From Bacteroidota bacterium (lineage in GTDB: Bacteria > Bacteroidota > Bacteroidia > Chitinophagales > LD1), in the NCBI GenBank assembly GCA_947478005.1, contig CANJVG010000013.1, forward strand, positions 1-47,241: 47,241 nt of DNA. The letters are read 5' to 3'. The notes below the pieces were generated by a model. That model was not told the DNA's origin and made no database searches. It saw only the letters and a program-made list of their open reading frames with translations. The position numbers and the translations under genes were made by a program. Position 1 is the stretch's first letter; each line of letters opens with the position of its first letter. Below, piece after piece: positions 1-8,275 of this stretch.

Positions 1-139
1 ATAGTAACGAGGTAGTCAATATCAATAATCACATCACCAATATCGAAGATTAAGTTTTTGAATTTTGTCATAGAATTTCAAAAATAACCGCGAATATTTA
101 CTTTCGCCCCTCGTTCTTATTTGTTAGTTCTTTTTAAGA

Positions 140-213
140 GGTCTTATAGCTCAGCTGGTTAGAGCACTTGACTCATAATCAAGGGGTCCTTGGTTCAAGC
201 CCAAGTGGGACCA
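140..213 (+). tRNA. tRNA with CAU anticodon (tRNA-Met or lysidine-type tRNA-Ile2)
   Basis: Cloverleaf: acceptor GGTCTTA/TGGGACC, D-arm AGCTCAGCTGGTTAGAGC, anticodon stem TTGA-CTCATAA-TCAA, T-arm with GGTTCAAGCC; CCA not encoded. Met versus Ile2 cannot be decided by eye. Confidence 0.93.
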
Positions 214-218
214 CAAGT

Positions 219-250
219 AGCCTCCTGAAATTCAGGGGGCTATTTTATTT
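219..250 (+). terminator. Rho-independent terminator after the tRNA
   Basis: AGCCTCCTG-aaatt-CAGGGGGCT stem (one wobble) followed by ATTTTATTT. Confidence 0.6.
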
Positions 251-383
251 ATACCCAATTCGGTTTCCCTTTTAACTTGCAAATAGCTGCAAATTATATG
301 GCTTGCTTTGGCTTAATGTTGGGTGAGTCATTATCCTAAAGAACTGAATATTTTCGTGATACTTGTATGAAATTGACCTGAAC

Positions 384-413
384 AAAAAAAGGGCCGGTAC
401 CCCTACCGACCCT
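384..413 (-). terminator. Rho-independent terminator of the decarboxylase operon
   Basis: On the minus strand AGGGTCGGTA-gggg-TACCGGCCCT followed by TTTTTT; 10-bp stem with one G:T wobble, 19 nt past the stop of the 432-1790 ORF. Confidence 0.8.
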
Positions 414-431
414 AACACTAACCAATCCTTA

Positions 432-1790
432 TTACAACTTAAATTTCGACAAATACTGCGGCATTACCTCGCTGCTTTCAATAGCTGAAAGTGTTTCGCG
501 TTGGCGGATTAAGTGCGGTTTGCTTTGCATATCAATCATCACCACAGCCGGGCGAAGCGAAATAAACTGCATCCACTGAGTCATATTATATGCACCTACG
601 TTGTGCACCACCACCTGGTCGTCCTTCTTCAGTGGAGGCAGGGTTACGTTCTCGCGAATCACATCTATGTTCATGCATAGTGGGCCATAGAGCACACAAT
701 CTTCGGTATAGTTGCTGAACTCCTGCGCGGGTGAAATTTTATGGTCATACCAAAACGAAGTAAACATGATGTTCACGCCAAAATCCATAATCGTAGCACG
801 TCTTCCATCACTCAATCGTTTGTTACTGATAACCGTGCCGAGCAAGAAGCCCGCCTCATCAATCAGCGCGCGACCTGTTTCAAGAATCAGCAAAGGCAAT
901 TCATCCTTTCCAAAACCGGCATTCAATATGGCGGTGGAAATAGCCTCAGCAAACTGGTCGAAATTAGGATTAGAATCAGCGCCTTGCAGGTAAGAGCCCT
1001 TGAGCGTATTCTTCGAAGCAAAGCCTCCGCCCATATCAATGTATTGAATATCGCGTTTGAATTTGCGCTTGATGCCGAGCGCAAGGTCGCTCATTTTAGC
1101 AGCCGCAATGCCATAAGCACTTGGCGATAGCATAAAGGTGCCGATGTGACAATGCAAACCAATCAACTCCAACTTATCGGCCAACACAATTTTGTTGATG
1201 GCATCCCAAGCCTGTCCGTTTTCATAATTAAAACCGAAGCGGTCCCATATGGGATAAATGCCAGTGTCCATATTTACACGAATAGCCACATTAGGCCGCG
1301 CTTTTAATTCTTCGGCCAATTCAGTTAGGCGATAAAGTTCATCGAGGTGATCGATATGAATAGGTGAATTGTTTTTGATAGCAGCAGTCAAATCTTCATC
1401 CGTCTTATCGGGCCCGTTAAAAATCACCTTGTTGCCGGGAACTCCGTTTTGAATTGCCTTTTGATATTCAAAACCGCTCACTACTTCGCCCCAAGAGCCT
1501 TCCTGATGAAACACGTTGCACACCGCATTGATGTAATTGGTTTTATAACTCCACGCAAACTGAACTTTTGGATAGCGCGTTTTAAAAGCGCGGTTCACTT
1601 CCTTGTAAGTATTTCGGATTGTCTTTTCAGAAATAACAAACAGCGGTGAGCCGAATTCTGCCAGCAAACTTTTTACGCTTACATCATCAATATGGCTTAC
1701 CGGTGCGTATTCAGTTCTGGTGCCAAACTTGTTCATCAACCCGGTGTTCAAGCGCTGAATGAGGGGTCTTTCGTATTGTAGCTTTTTCAT
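432..1790 (-). CDS. PLP-dependent fold-type III decarboxylase (diaminopimelate/ornithine decarboxylase LysA-like)
   Basis: Motifs FAWSYKTNY (PLP lysine), HCHIGT, DMGGGF, ETGRALID, GPLCMNIDVI and HNVGAYNMTQW are typical of the LysA/alanine-racemase-fold decarboxylases. Confidence 0.88.
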   Translation of the reverse strand: MKKLQYERPLIQRLNTGLMNKFGTRTEYAPVSHIDDVSVKSLLAEFGSPLFVISEKTIRNTYKEVNRAFKTRYPKVQFAWSYKTNYINAVCNVFHQEGSWGEVVSGFEYQKAIQNGVPGNKVIFNGPDKTDEDLTAAIKNNSPIHIDHLDELYRLTELAEELKARPNVAIRVNMDTGIYPIWDRFGFNYENGQAWDAINKIVLADKLELIGLHCHIGTFMLSPSAYGIAAAKMSDLALGIKRKFKRDIQYIDMGGGFASKNTLKGSYLQGADSNPNFDQFAEAISTAILNAGFGKDELPLLILETGRALIDEAGFLLGTVISNKRLSDGRRATIMDFGVNIMFTSFWYDHKISPAQEFSNYTEDCVLYGPLCMNIDVIRENVTLPPLKKDDQVVVHNVGAYNMTQWMQFISLRPAVVMIDMQSKPHLIRQRETLSAIESSEVMPQYLSKFKL

Positions 1791-1808
1791 AATTGGATTT
1801 CTTTGGGT

Positions 1809-2861
1809 TTACAATTCTCCAAGCGTAGAGATGGTTTCAAATTCTTTTAAATCACAAATCATATCATAACTGTAGCGGATAAACATTTTGCCAATGTCAT
1901 AGTGCTCAAACGATTTTACGTCATCGCCTAAGGCCAATTTCAATAAAGCCTCGGGATGATTTTGTCCGGCACCTACGGCCAGATAAACCCAGGCCGGTGT
2001 TCGCGGATTTATTTCTATCAGGTAATACTCCCCTTCGTTGGTCTTTATCATTTCTAATTCACACGGGCCTCTCCATTTAGAATTGCCAATCAGTTTCCGG
2101 CAAATGCCCAGTAGATTTTCGTCTTCCAAAGTAATGCCCGCCCAAGCTTTACCTTTGTCGGTAATTACCTGTTTACGCATAGGCACCGCGCCAATAGTAT
2201 TTCCATTGCCATCACCCAGGGCAGTTACATTTACTTCGGTTCCGTAAGTGAATTGCTGAATGATAATCGGCAGACCCCACTTGGCGCTTATCTTATTAAA
2301 ATACTGCGCTGCTTGGTCGGGTGTATAGGCTACCGATGCATCGTAGAATTTCCCTTTCACTACTAAAGGATAGGTGAACTCATGAGTAAGTGCCGGGATT
2401 TCAGCAATGCTGAAAATCATTTTACTCTTGGGCACTTTGATATCATACTTCGAACCAAAGACCGGAAGATTGGATTTGTGCCGCTCCTCAAATTGTTCCA
2501 ATGTTGGCAGAAAACTTTTAATGCCTAATTCCTTTTCAAGAGTCGGAGCCATCTTTATAAAGTTATAAAGCTCGGCATCAAAATTCGGAATGATGACATC
2601 TATATTCTCTGCGCTGTTGATGTATCTCAAACGCTCCATAATACTGGCAATTCCGGCAGATGGAAGCGGAATCTGGTAAGATTTATCTACCAGATCGTGC
2701 ATATAAATGCCGGGTTCCAGCGCATCATACGAAAGCCCGATAATGCGAACATCATACTCCTTGCTATCGCGCAATCCCCTTATTACAGGAATCCCGGGCC
2801 CCGGACTATCAATATTATTTAGTCCGGTAACTGCTACCGTTACATTTTTCTTACTTGGCAT
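1809..2861 (-). CDS. ATP-grasp family ligase (carbamoyl-phosphate-synthase L-chain/PylC-like)
   Basis: ATP-grasp signatures: YPLVVKGKF, PIIIQQFTYGTEVNVTALGD, GPCELEMIKTNEGEYYLIEINPRTPAW. Confidence 0.85.
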   Translation of the reverse strand: MPSKKNVTVAVTGLNNIDSPGPGIPVIRGLRDSKEYDVRIIGLSYDALEPGIYMHDLVDKSYQIPLPSAGIASIMERLRYINSAENIDVIIPNFDAELYNFIKMAPTLEKELGIKSFLPTLEQFEERHKSNLPVFGSKYDIKVPKSKMIFSIAEIPALTHEFTYPLVVKGKFYDASVAYTPDQAAQYFNKISAKWGLPIIIQQFTYGTEVNVTALGDGNGNTIGAVPMRKQVITDKGKAWAGITLEDENLLGICRKLIGNSKWRGPCELEMIKTNEGEYYLIEINPRTPAWVYLAVGAGQNHPEALLKLALGDDVKSFEHYDIGKMFIRYSYDMICDLKEFETISTLGEL

Positions 2862-3102
2862 CGGCTTCAGTTAATTGCAGTTGCTCAAGCATCTTGGTAA
2901 AATCATAAAAATCCTTTTCCACCGAATCGGCATCGGTGCTATAGGTTTCAAGTAACTGTTTCTTGATTTTGTCGTGCGGTTCGTTGTCCTTCAACTTCCG
3001 CAGAATTTCTAAACCGATTGGGTTTACCGAAAATGAATCTCCGGTAGAGGGGTTAAACACAAAGCCGGTATCGCTGAGTGCTATGTTCTTCTTTATTTTC
3101 AT
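2851..3102 (-). CDS. PqqD-like small protein (RRE/PqqD fold)
   Basis: 83 aa; pattern DTGFVFNPSTGDSFSVNPIGLEILRKLKDNEPHDKIKKQLLETYSTDADSVEKDFYDFTKMLEQLQL matches PqqD-like architecture; overlaps the ATP-grasp start by 11 nt. Confidence 0.75.
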   Translation of the reverse strand: MKIKKNIALSDTGFVFNPSTGDSFSVNPIGLEILRKLKDNEPHDKIKKQLLETYSTDADSVEKDFYDFTKMLEQLQLTEADAK

Positions 3103-3130
3103 CTGTCTCTATTTTATTTTTTAACGGTCA

Positions 3131-3155
3131 GATGGAATGTCCATGATATTCCATC
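3131..3155. promoter_or_regulatory. Perfect 8-bp inverted repeat upstream of the PqqD-like gene
   Basis: GATGGAAT-gtccatgat-ATTCCATC lies 29-53 nt upstream of the minus-strand start at 3102. Confidence 0.45.
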
Positions 3156-3272
3156 TTTAATATTTACTGAATCATGGCATTTCATAATTATTGATTTGCT
3201 TTATTGAACGTGCAAATGTGCCGAAGGTTTAGTGAACCACCGTTACAAGATTCGGGAAAAAAGTTATAGAAT

Positions 3273-3878
3273 TTAGGATTGGGGGAACCGGTTAAGGGGT
3301 ATCCGCTTCTTATGAAACTCCTTTTTATAGTCGTTCACATTTACTCCCGTTACCTGCTTAAACTGATTGGAAAGATATTGCACACTGCTATAGCCCATCA
3401 TCTGGGCTATTTCACTTAAAGTAAGTTCGCCATAGCTGATGAGTTCCTTCACCTTTTCCATTTTAATCTGAATCACATACTTCTCGAGCGTAAGGTTTGT
3501 TTTAGCAGAAAACAATTTACTTAAAACATGATATGGCTCGCCCAGTTTCTGACTTAAATAATCAGAGTTACGAATAATAGTATTGGTGTTATTGCCGAAG
3601 AAAATAAGCTGAATTACAGACTGCTTGATTTGCTCCACCAGTTTATCTTCTCTGTCATCAATCAGCGCAAAGCCGCTGTTCTTTAATATTTCATCAATCA
3701 ACGAAAGGCCGATTACCTGTTCGTTGTAACTTATCACAGCCTTGCCCAATTCTACATGCTCAACTTTAATAAACCCGGTGCGTTCTAATTCTAGTCGCAC
3801 CAATTTCACACAGCTATCGCTCACCATATTGCGGATATGGATAGTAGATTGTTTGGTATTGAGGTTAGATGGCTGCAT
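3273..3878 (-). CDS. AraC-family HTH regulator with N-terminal HMA-like (ferredoxin-like) domain
   Basis: N-terminal HIRNMVSDSCVKLVRLELERTGF...VEHVELGKAVISY resembles an HMA domain with a degraded CxxC; C-terminal LTLSEIAQMMGYSSVQYLSNQFKQVTGVNVNDYKK is an AraC HTH. Confidence 0.85.
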   Translation of the reverse strand: MQPSNLNTKQSTIHIRNMVSDSCVKLVRLELERTGFIKVEHVELGKAVISYNEQVIGLSLIDEILKNSGFALIDDREDKLVEQIKQSVIQLIFFGNNTNTIIRNSDYLSQKLGEPYHVLSKLFSAKTNLTLEKYVIQIKMEKVKELISYGELTLSEIAQMMGYSSVQYLSNQFKQVTGVNVNDYKKEFHKKRIPLNRFPQS

Positions 3879-3922
3879 GGTAATTCAGAGGCGTAAAATA
3901 AAAAAGTGTTTTTGTGGTTTAG

Positions 3923-4285
3923 AAAAAACTGGTCTTCGGAAGCCGAGAGGCAACTCTCAATACAGAAAAAATAATTTACAAAAAACAAGGTTTGGATATT
4001 TTAGAGGAGTTTATACAACTATCCAAACTACATGGAGCTAAAGTGGCAATCATATTTTCCCCCATGTTTAACGATGGCAAAAAGCATTTTGAAGGCTCAG
4101 CTAAATATTTTGAAGCTGTTAAAGGATTACCCGATCGCAAACAAGTTCCATTGTGGGATTATAGGAGCGATTCTATCTGTTTTAATAAAAAATACTTCTA
4201 CAACAACGGGCTTTTAAGTAAACGGGGGGCTGAAAAGTTTTCTTTAAAATTGGGTAAGGATATTAAGTTATATACATCTAAATAA
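3923..4285 (+). pseudogene. 5'-truncated remnant of an SGNH/DUF1574-like protein (C-terminal part only)
   Basis: Frame is open from 3923 (after TAG at 3920-3922) without an ATG: ...TEKIIYKKQGLDILEEFIQLSKLHGAKVAIIFSPMF...YNNGLLSKRGAEKFSLKL; looks like an SGNH C-terminal end lacking the N-terminal GDS block. Confidence 0.5.
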
Positions 4286-4315
4286 ACAACAAAAACCTTC
4301 TTAGCTTCCAGAACC

Positions 4316-5521
4316 CTATTTAAGGCCGGCACAAACCCCATCGGCCATCATCCAATATCCTTTGGCGTTGTGGTGTCCATCCAGGGGCCAGTAATAAACT
4401 TCGGGTTTTGTGTGAGTGCTTTTTATCTGCTCGGCATAAAAAGGAAGAAGGTCTATCATGCGTAGGTTGTCTATTTTTTGCAGGCCTTGCAAAATGGCGG
4501 TGAAATCGTAGCTGTAATTATGGGCAATTACTTCGTTCATAAACGGCTGCAACACCACTACCAATTGGCTGTTATTCTTTTTTGCCAAAGCCGCATAGTC
4601 GGCAAAGAGGGCAATGGTGGTTTGGTCCAATTCATTTTTGCGAGCCAGGATATCGGCATCGCGCATCAAAAGCTGATTGTAACCAAGCGCATTAAAATAA
4701 AACCGCGATAAATAACTGAGTGCATAGATGGGCTCCCACCAGGGGCCTTTTCTAAACTGCACCCGGCCGTTAGGCAAAAACCGCCCCATACCACCGCGCA
4801 CCATCAAGTCTACACTTATATCGCCCGATGAAAGCGTTTGCAAAATTATATCGGGTTGATAGGCTACCAGCCGGTCGGCATAGTTTACATAATTAATAAA
4901 CGGGTCGCTGCCACACACGCCCGCGTTCATGACATACACCAGCGAATCGGATTCAAACTTTTTGCGCAGCAGTGAAACATAGTTGGAGTCATAAGACGCC
5001 CCATCGCCTTCGGTAAAGCTATCGCCCAGCGCCAACAGGCGTTTTTCGTTTTTCTTTTTGCCCACCGGCCACTCGGGGTCAGAGTACCCCAATGAGTTGG
5101 AGGGGCGTTCAAAGCGATACTCTTGTTTTGTAATCCAATGGGTTTCATTAGCGGGATTCACATGATACTTCGATTCGCCATTGGCGTTGTAAAAAGAATT
5201 ATAGCCGCTGCCAATTTTCTCTACAAAGGTTTCGTTTATCTTAAACCAGGAAACAAAAGCCTCTGCCAACATCAGCGGAATGATGATAGCCGAACAAACA
5301 GTCAGCCCGAGTTGAAACAGAAGCCGTTTCTTTTGGTGCCAAGTATAATACAGCAAAAGATAAACGCCTATCCATAAATAGACATACACCATTAACCGTG
5401 TGTGCCATTTTATGCAGGCATAATCCACTTTATAGGCCCAGTATATTTCCCATACTAAATAGGGCAGGGCTATTAAAATGAGCACTCCATTAAAATGTTT
5501 TGTCAACCGCGATTCTTTCAT
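4316..5521 (-). CDS. Membrane-anchored SGNH/GDSL hydrolase-like protein
   Basis: N-terminal TM helices; ALGDSFTEGDG block I; WPLDGHHNAKGY block V. Confidence 0.8.
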   Translation of the reverse strand: MKESRLTKHFNGVLILIALPYLVWEIYWAYKVDYACIKWHTRLMVYVYLWIGVYLLLYYTWHQKKRLLFQLGLTVCSAIIIPLMLAEAFVSWFKINETFVEKIGSGYNSFYNANGESKYHVNPANETHWITKQEYRFERPSNSLGYSDPEWPVGKKKNEKRLLALGDSFTEGDGASYDSNYVSLLRKKFESDSLVYVMNAGVCGSDPFINYVNYADRLVAYQPDIILQTLSSGDISVDLMVRGGMGRFLPNGRVQFRKGPWWEPIYALSYLSRFYFNALGYNQLLMRDADILARKNELDQTTIALFADYAALAKKNNSQLVVVLQPFMNEVIAHNYSYDFTAILQGLQKIDNLRMIDLLPFYAEQIKSTHTKPEVYYWPLDGHHNAKGYWMMADGVCAGLK

Positions 5522-5669
5522 TGGTTTATAGAGGGAATCAATTCTTTTTAGGTCTGCCTGCTCTTTGACGCACAGCGTTGAGCAGAATTATTTTATTTTT
5601 CGAAACTAAATGCAAGTTAGATAATCCGGAGATTTAGCTGGCCTTGAAATATAAACCACGGATGCAAGT

Positions 5670-7127
5670 ATGAAATTAATAACCATAAAAAGACTGTTGC
5701 CGATAATTGCTTTTGCCCTCAGCAAGTTTAGTTATTCGCAGGAGGTGCCGATGGTGCCGCGCCCGGTATCTGGTATGCTTCAATATCCAAATGCAAGCGA
5801 TGCGACTGAATGGTTAGTGAACTCTCCTATGCTTTATAACAAGCGCGTGGATATGATGGTGTCGGCCCCTCCACAGCCACTACCCACGCCAAATGTTGAA
5901 CTGCCAACAATTGATTCAGTGTGGTTAAAGGATAATGCTGATTTGCCTGCCAATGGAGTGAGCAATTATGATAGTAGTAAAGCCGAAAACGGTGTGACGC
6001 TGCTTGACTTAGCTACAAGAAGCATATTGATTGATATTAACGGAAAAGTATTGGGCAAGCTTCCGATTGGCTTAGCCAACTTGTTCCCCGATGGAACCAT
6101 GCTTGGCGCCATTCCTCCGGTATTGATAAAGCTCGATTCGGAGATGAATCTGGTTTGGAAAATATGGGCATCACCCCACCATGAAATAACCACCGATGAG
6201 AACGGATCTATTTATCTGCTCTCAAGTGAAGAACATGATTTTATGGGATTGAAAGTACATTTTGATTTATTGAAAATATTCTCCCCCGAGGGTATTTTAA
6301 TTTATGAATGGCATGTATTCGATCACCTTCAGGATGTGGTTAAAGTAATTTCAAAATCTGCCTACTTAAACACCTTGCATAATGCCTATGATCCCGAAAA
6401 AGAAGTGAGTAGGTATATAGCACAAGACCCTGAAAGGTTTTTTTGGCATCAAATTCCGGTCTATTCCGATACTACCTCTTTTGAGTTTACTCATTTAAAT
6501 TCCATTCAGGTGCTTCCCGAAAATGAAGTTTCAAAGAAAATACCAGCCTTTAAAAAGGGCAACTTGCTGCTAAGCTTTAATCCTTATTCCTGTTACGGGA
6601 TTTTAGATACAGCCACCGGCAAAATTGAATGGGCAGGGTATCTACCTGAGAGAACCACGCTGCACACGCCTTTGTTAACAGCTACCGGAACCATTCTTGT
6701 TTTTCAGAACAGTACACAAAGCAGCCTTTGGCCCAATAAGAAAACGGATGGTTGCTTGAAATATCTTCATAAAATAATTCCTGCTCAAAATCCCAGCCCT
6801 GAGCCTACACCAAGAAATTGGGTAAGTATTACTGAGTATGACCCGGTAACAAATGCCAAGGTTTGGGAATACACGGCCAACCCGAAGGAATCACTGTCGG
6901 CTATGTATTTAGGAAATGCACAACGTTTATCGAACGGAAATACGTTGATATGCACGACTAATGGGGATGGAGGGCAGGTATTTGAAGTAACCCCTGATAA
7001 GCAAATTGTTTGGACCTATACTTCACCGCATAAAAATTTGGGAAATAATACACCACTTAGCTTCTATCGGGCCAAGCGAATTAGTTTTGATATAGCACAG
7101 AAGATAATCCCCGGATTTAAAAAATGA
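5670..7127 (+). CDS. Secreted arylsulfotransferase-like (ASST-type) beta-propeller protein
   Basis: Signal peptide; repeated blades including NAQRLSNGNTLICTTNGDGGQVFEVTPDKQIVWTYTSP, typical of ASST/PQQ-like propellers. Confidence 0.65.
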   Translation: MKLITIKRLLPIIAFALSKFSYSQEVPMVPRPVSGMLQYPNASDATEWLVNSPMLYNKRVDMMVSAPPQPLPTPNVELPTIDSVWLKDNADLPANGVSNYDSSKAENGVTLLDLATRSILIDINGKVLGKLPIGLANLFPDGTMLGAIPPVLIKLDSEMNLVWKIWASPHHEITTDENGSIYLLSSEEHDFMGLKVHFDLLKIFSPEGILIYEWHVFDHLQDVVKVISKSAYLNTLHNAYDPEKEVSRYIAQDPERFFWHQIPVYSDTTSFEFTHLNSIQVLPENEVSKKIPAFKKGNLLLSFNPYSCYGILDTATGKIEWAGYLPERTTLHTPLLTATGTILVFQNSTQSSLWPNKKTDGCLKYLHKIIPAQNPSPEPTPRNWVSITEYDPVTNAKVWEYTANPKESLSAMYLGNAQRLSNGNTLICTTNGDGGQVFEVTPDKQIVWTYTSPHKNLGNNTPLSFYRAKRISFDIAQKIIPGFKK

Positions 7128-7198
7128 GCATCAAGTTTATCCTCCTAATTTTTCATTTGCGTAGTATTACTGCCATAAACTAAACAAAGACGAAGTCC

Positions 7199-8275
7199 AT
7201 GACTCCCGCACAGGTATTTAATTTAGTAATAACAAAGGAGTATCCTGCTACCCTAGTTCATTTCCTCACCGACCGGTGCAATGCCCGATGCCCATTTTGT
7301 TTTATAGACTTTGATTCTCCGCAACACGGCAAAAACGAACTGAGCTTGCCGGAGATAGAAGATATAACCAAGCAGTTGCCCCGATCTTTAATGAACGTAA
7401 ATTTTACAGGTGGTGAACCCTTTTTGCGCAACGATATCTATGAAGTTGCCAAGGCCTATTTCACCAACTCAGCGGTTCAAAGCATTTTCATAACGTCTAA
7501 TGGATACTTTACCGAAAGGATAAAAAACTTTTGCCTGAGAATTTTAAAAGAATTTCCCGACAAAGAAGTTTTCATAGCTCTTTCCATTGATGACTTTCCA
7601 GAGAGCCACGATAAAATCAGAAAGGTAAAAGGCTTGTTCACTAAGTGCATGGAAACCTTTGCTATGCTGAAACAACTTCCGGTAAATGTTCGTCCTTCAG
7701 TATCTATCACTGTTTCGCAGGAGAACTACCAGCATGCAGAAGCTATTTACGAACTGCTGATAAATGAATATGGGGTTGATGCTATACAGTTGATAATGGT
7801 GCGAAGCGAAGGAGTATTTAAGTTTGATGAAAATTTCCGACAGCCCATGTTGCAGGTATATTCCAAACTTTCCGAGCGGTTAAAGGAAGACTATAGCACC
7901 AATCGGTTGAAAGGATTTAACCGGCATTCGGTGCGAGGTAAAATTCTTAATAAAAAGAATGAACTTTCCCGAAATATTCTGACGCAATATTTACATACTC
8001 CTCATTATATGCATCCCTGCCGAGCTGCCGCTTTGTTCGGAGTTATCACCGCTACTGGCGATGTTTATCCATGCGAGGTATTGAGCAAATCAATGGGAAA
8101 TTTACGTCAATACAATTACGACTTAAGGCAGTTATGGCAAGATAAAGCCGCGGAGGATGTCCGTTCGTTTATTTCCAAAACCAATTGCAACTGCGAATAT
8201 GAGTGCGCCATGAGTGTAAACATTCTTTCCAATCCTAAATATTTTCCGGCTGTTGTTGCGGGTTTGGTTCAATGA
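7199..8275 (+). CDS. Radical SAM protein with SPASM-type C-terminal domain
   Basis: CNARCPFC (CX3CX2C), NFTGGEPFLR, C-terminal CRAAALFGVITATGDVYPCEVLSKSMGNLRQ...CNCEYEC. Confidence 0.9.
   Translation: MTPAQVFNLVITKEYPATLVHFLTDRCNARCPFCFIDFDSPQHGKNELSLPEIEDITKQLPRSLMNVNFTGGEPFLRNDIYEVAKAYFTNSAVQSIFITSNGYFTERIKNFCLRILKEFPDKEVFIALSIDDFPESHDKIRKVKGLFTKCMETFAMLKQLPVNVRPSVSITVSQENYQHAEAIYELLINEYGVDAIQLIMVRSEGVFKFDENFRQPMLQVYSKLSERLKEDYSTNRLKGFNRHSVRGKILNKKNELSRNILTQYLHTPHYMHPCRAAALFGVITATGDVYPCEVLSKSMGNLRQYNYDLRQLWQDKAAEDVRSFISKTNCNCEYECAMSVNILSNPKYFPAVVAGLVQ

Noticed and set aside
712-1649. Plus-strand ORFs (93, 129 and 66 aa) inside 432-1790
   Set aside because: They lie antisense to a strongly supported PLP decarboxylase frame and show no recognisable motifs; shadow ORFs.
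3103-3272. RiPP precursor peptide next to the PqqD-like gene
   Set aside because: No convincing short ORF with a ribosome-binding site was found between the regulator and the operon; a precursor could be elsewhere in the genome.
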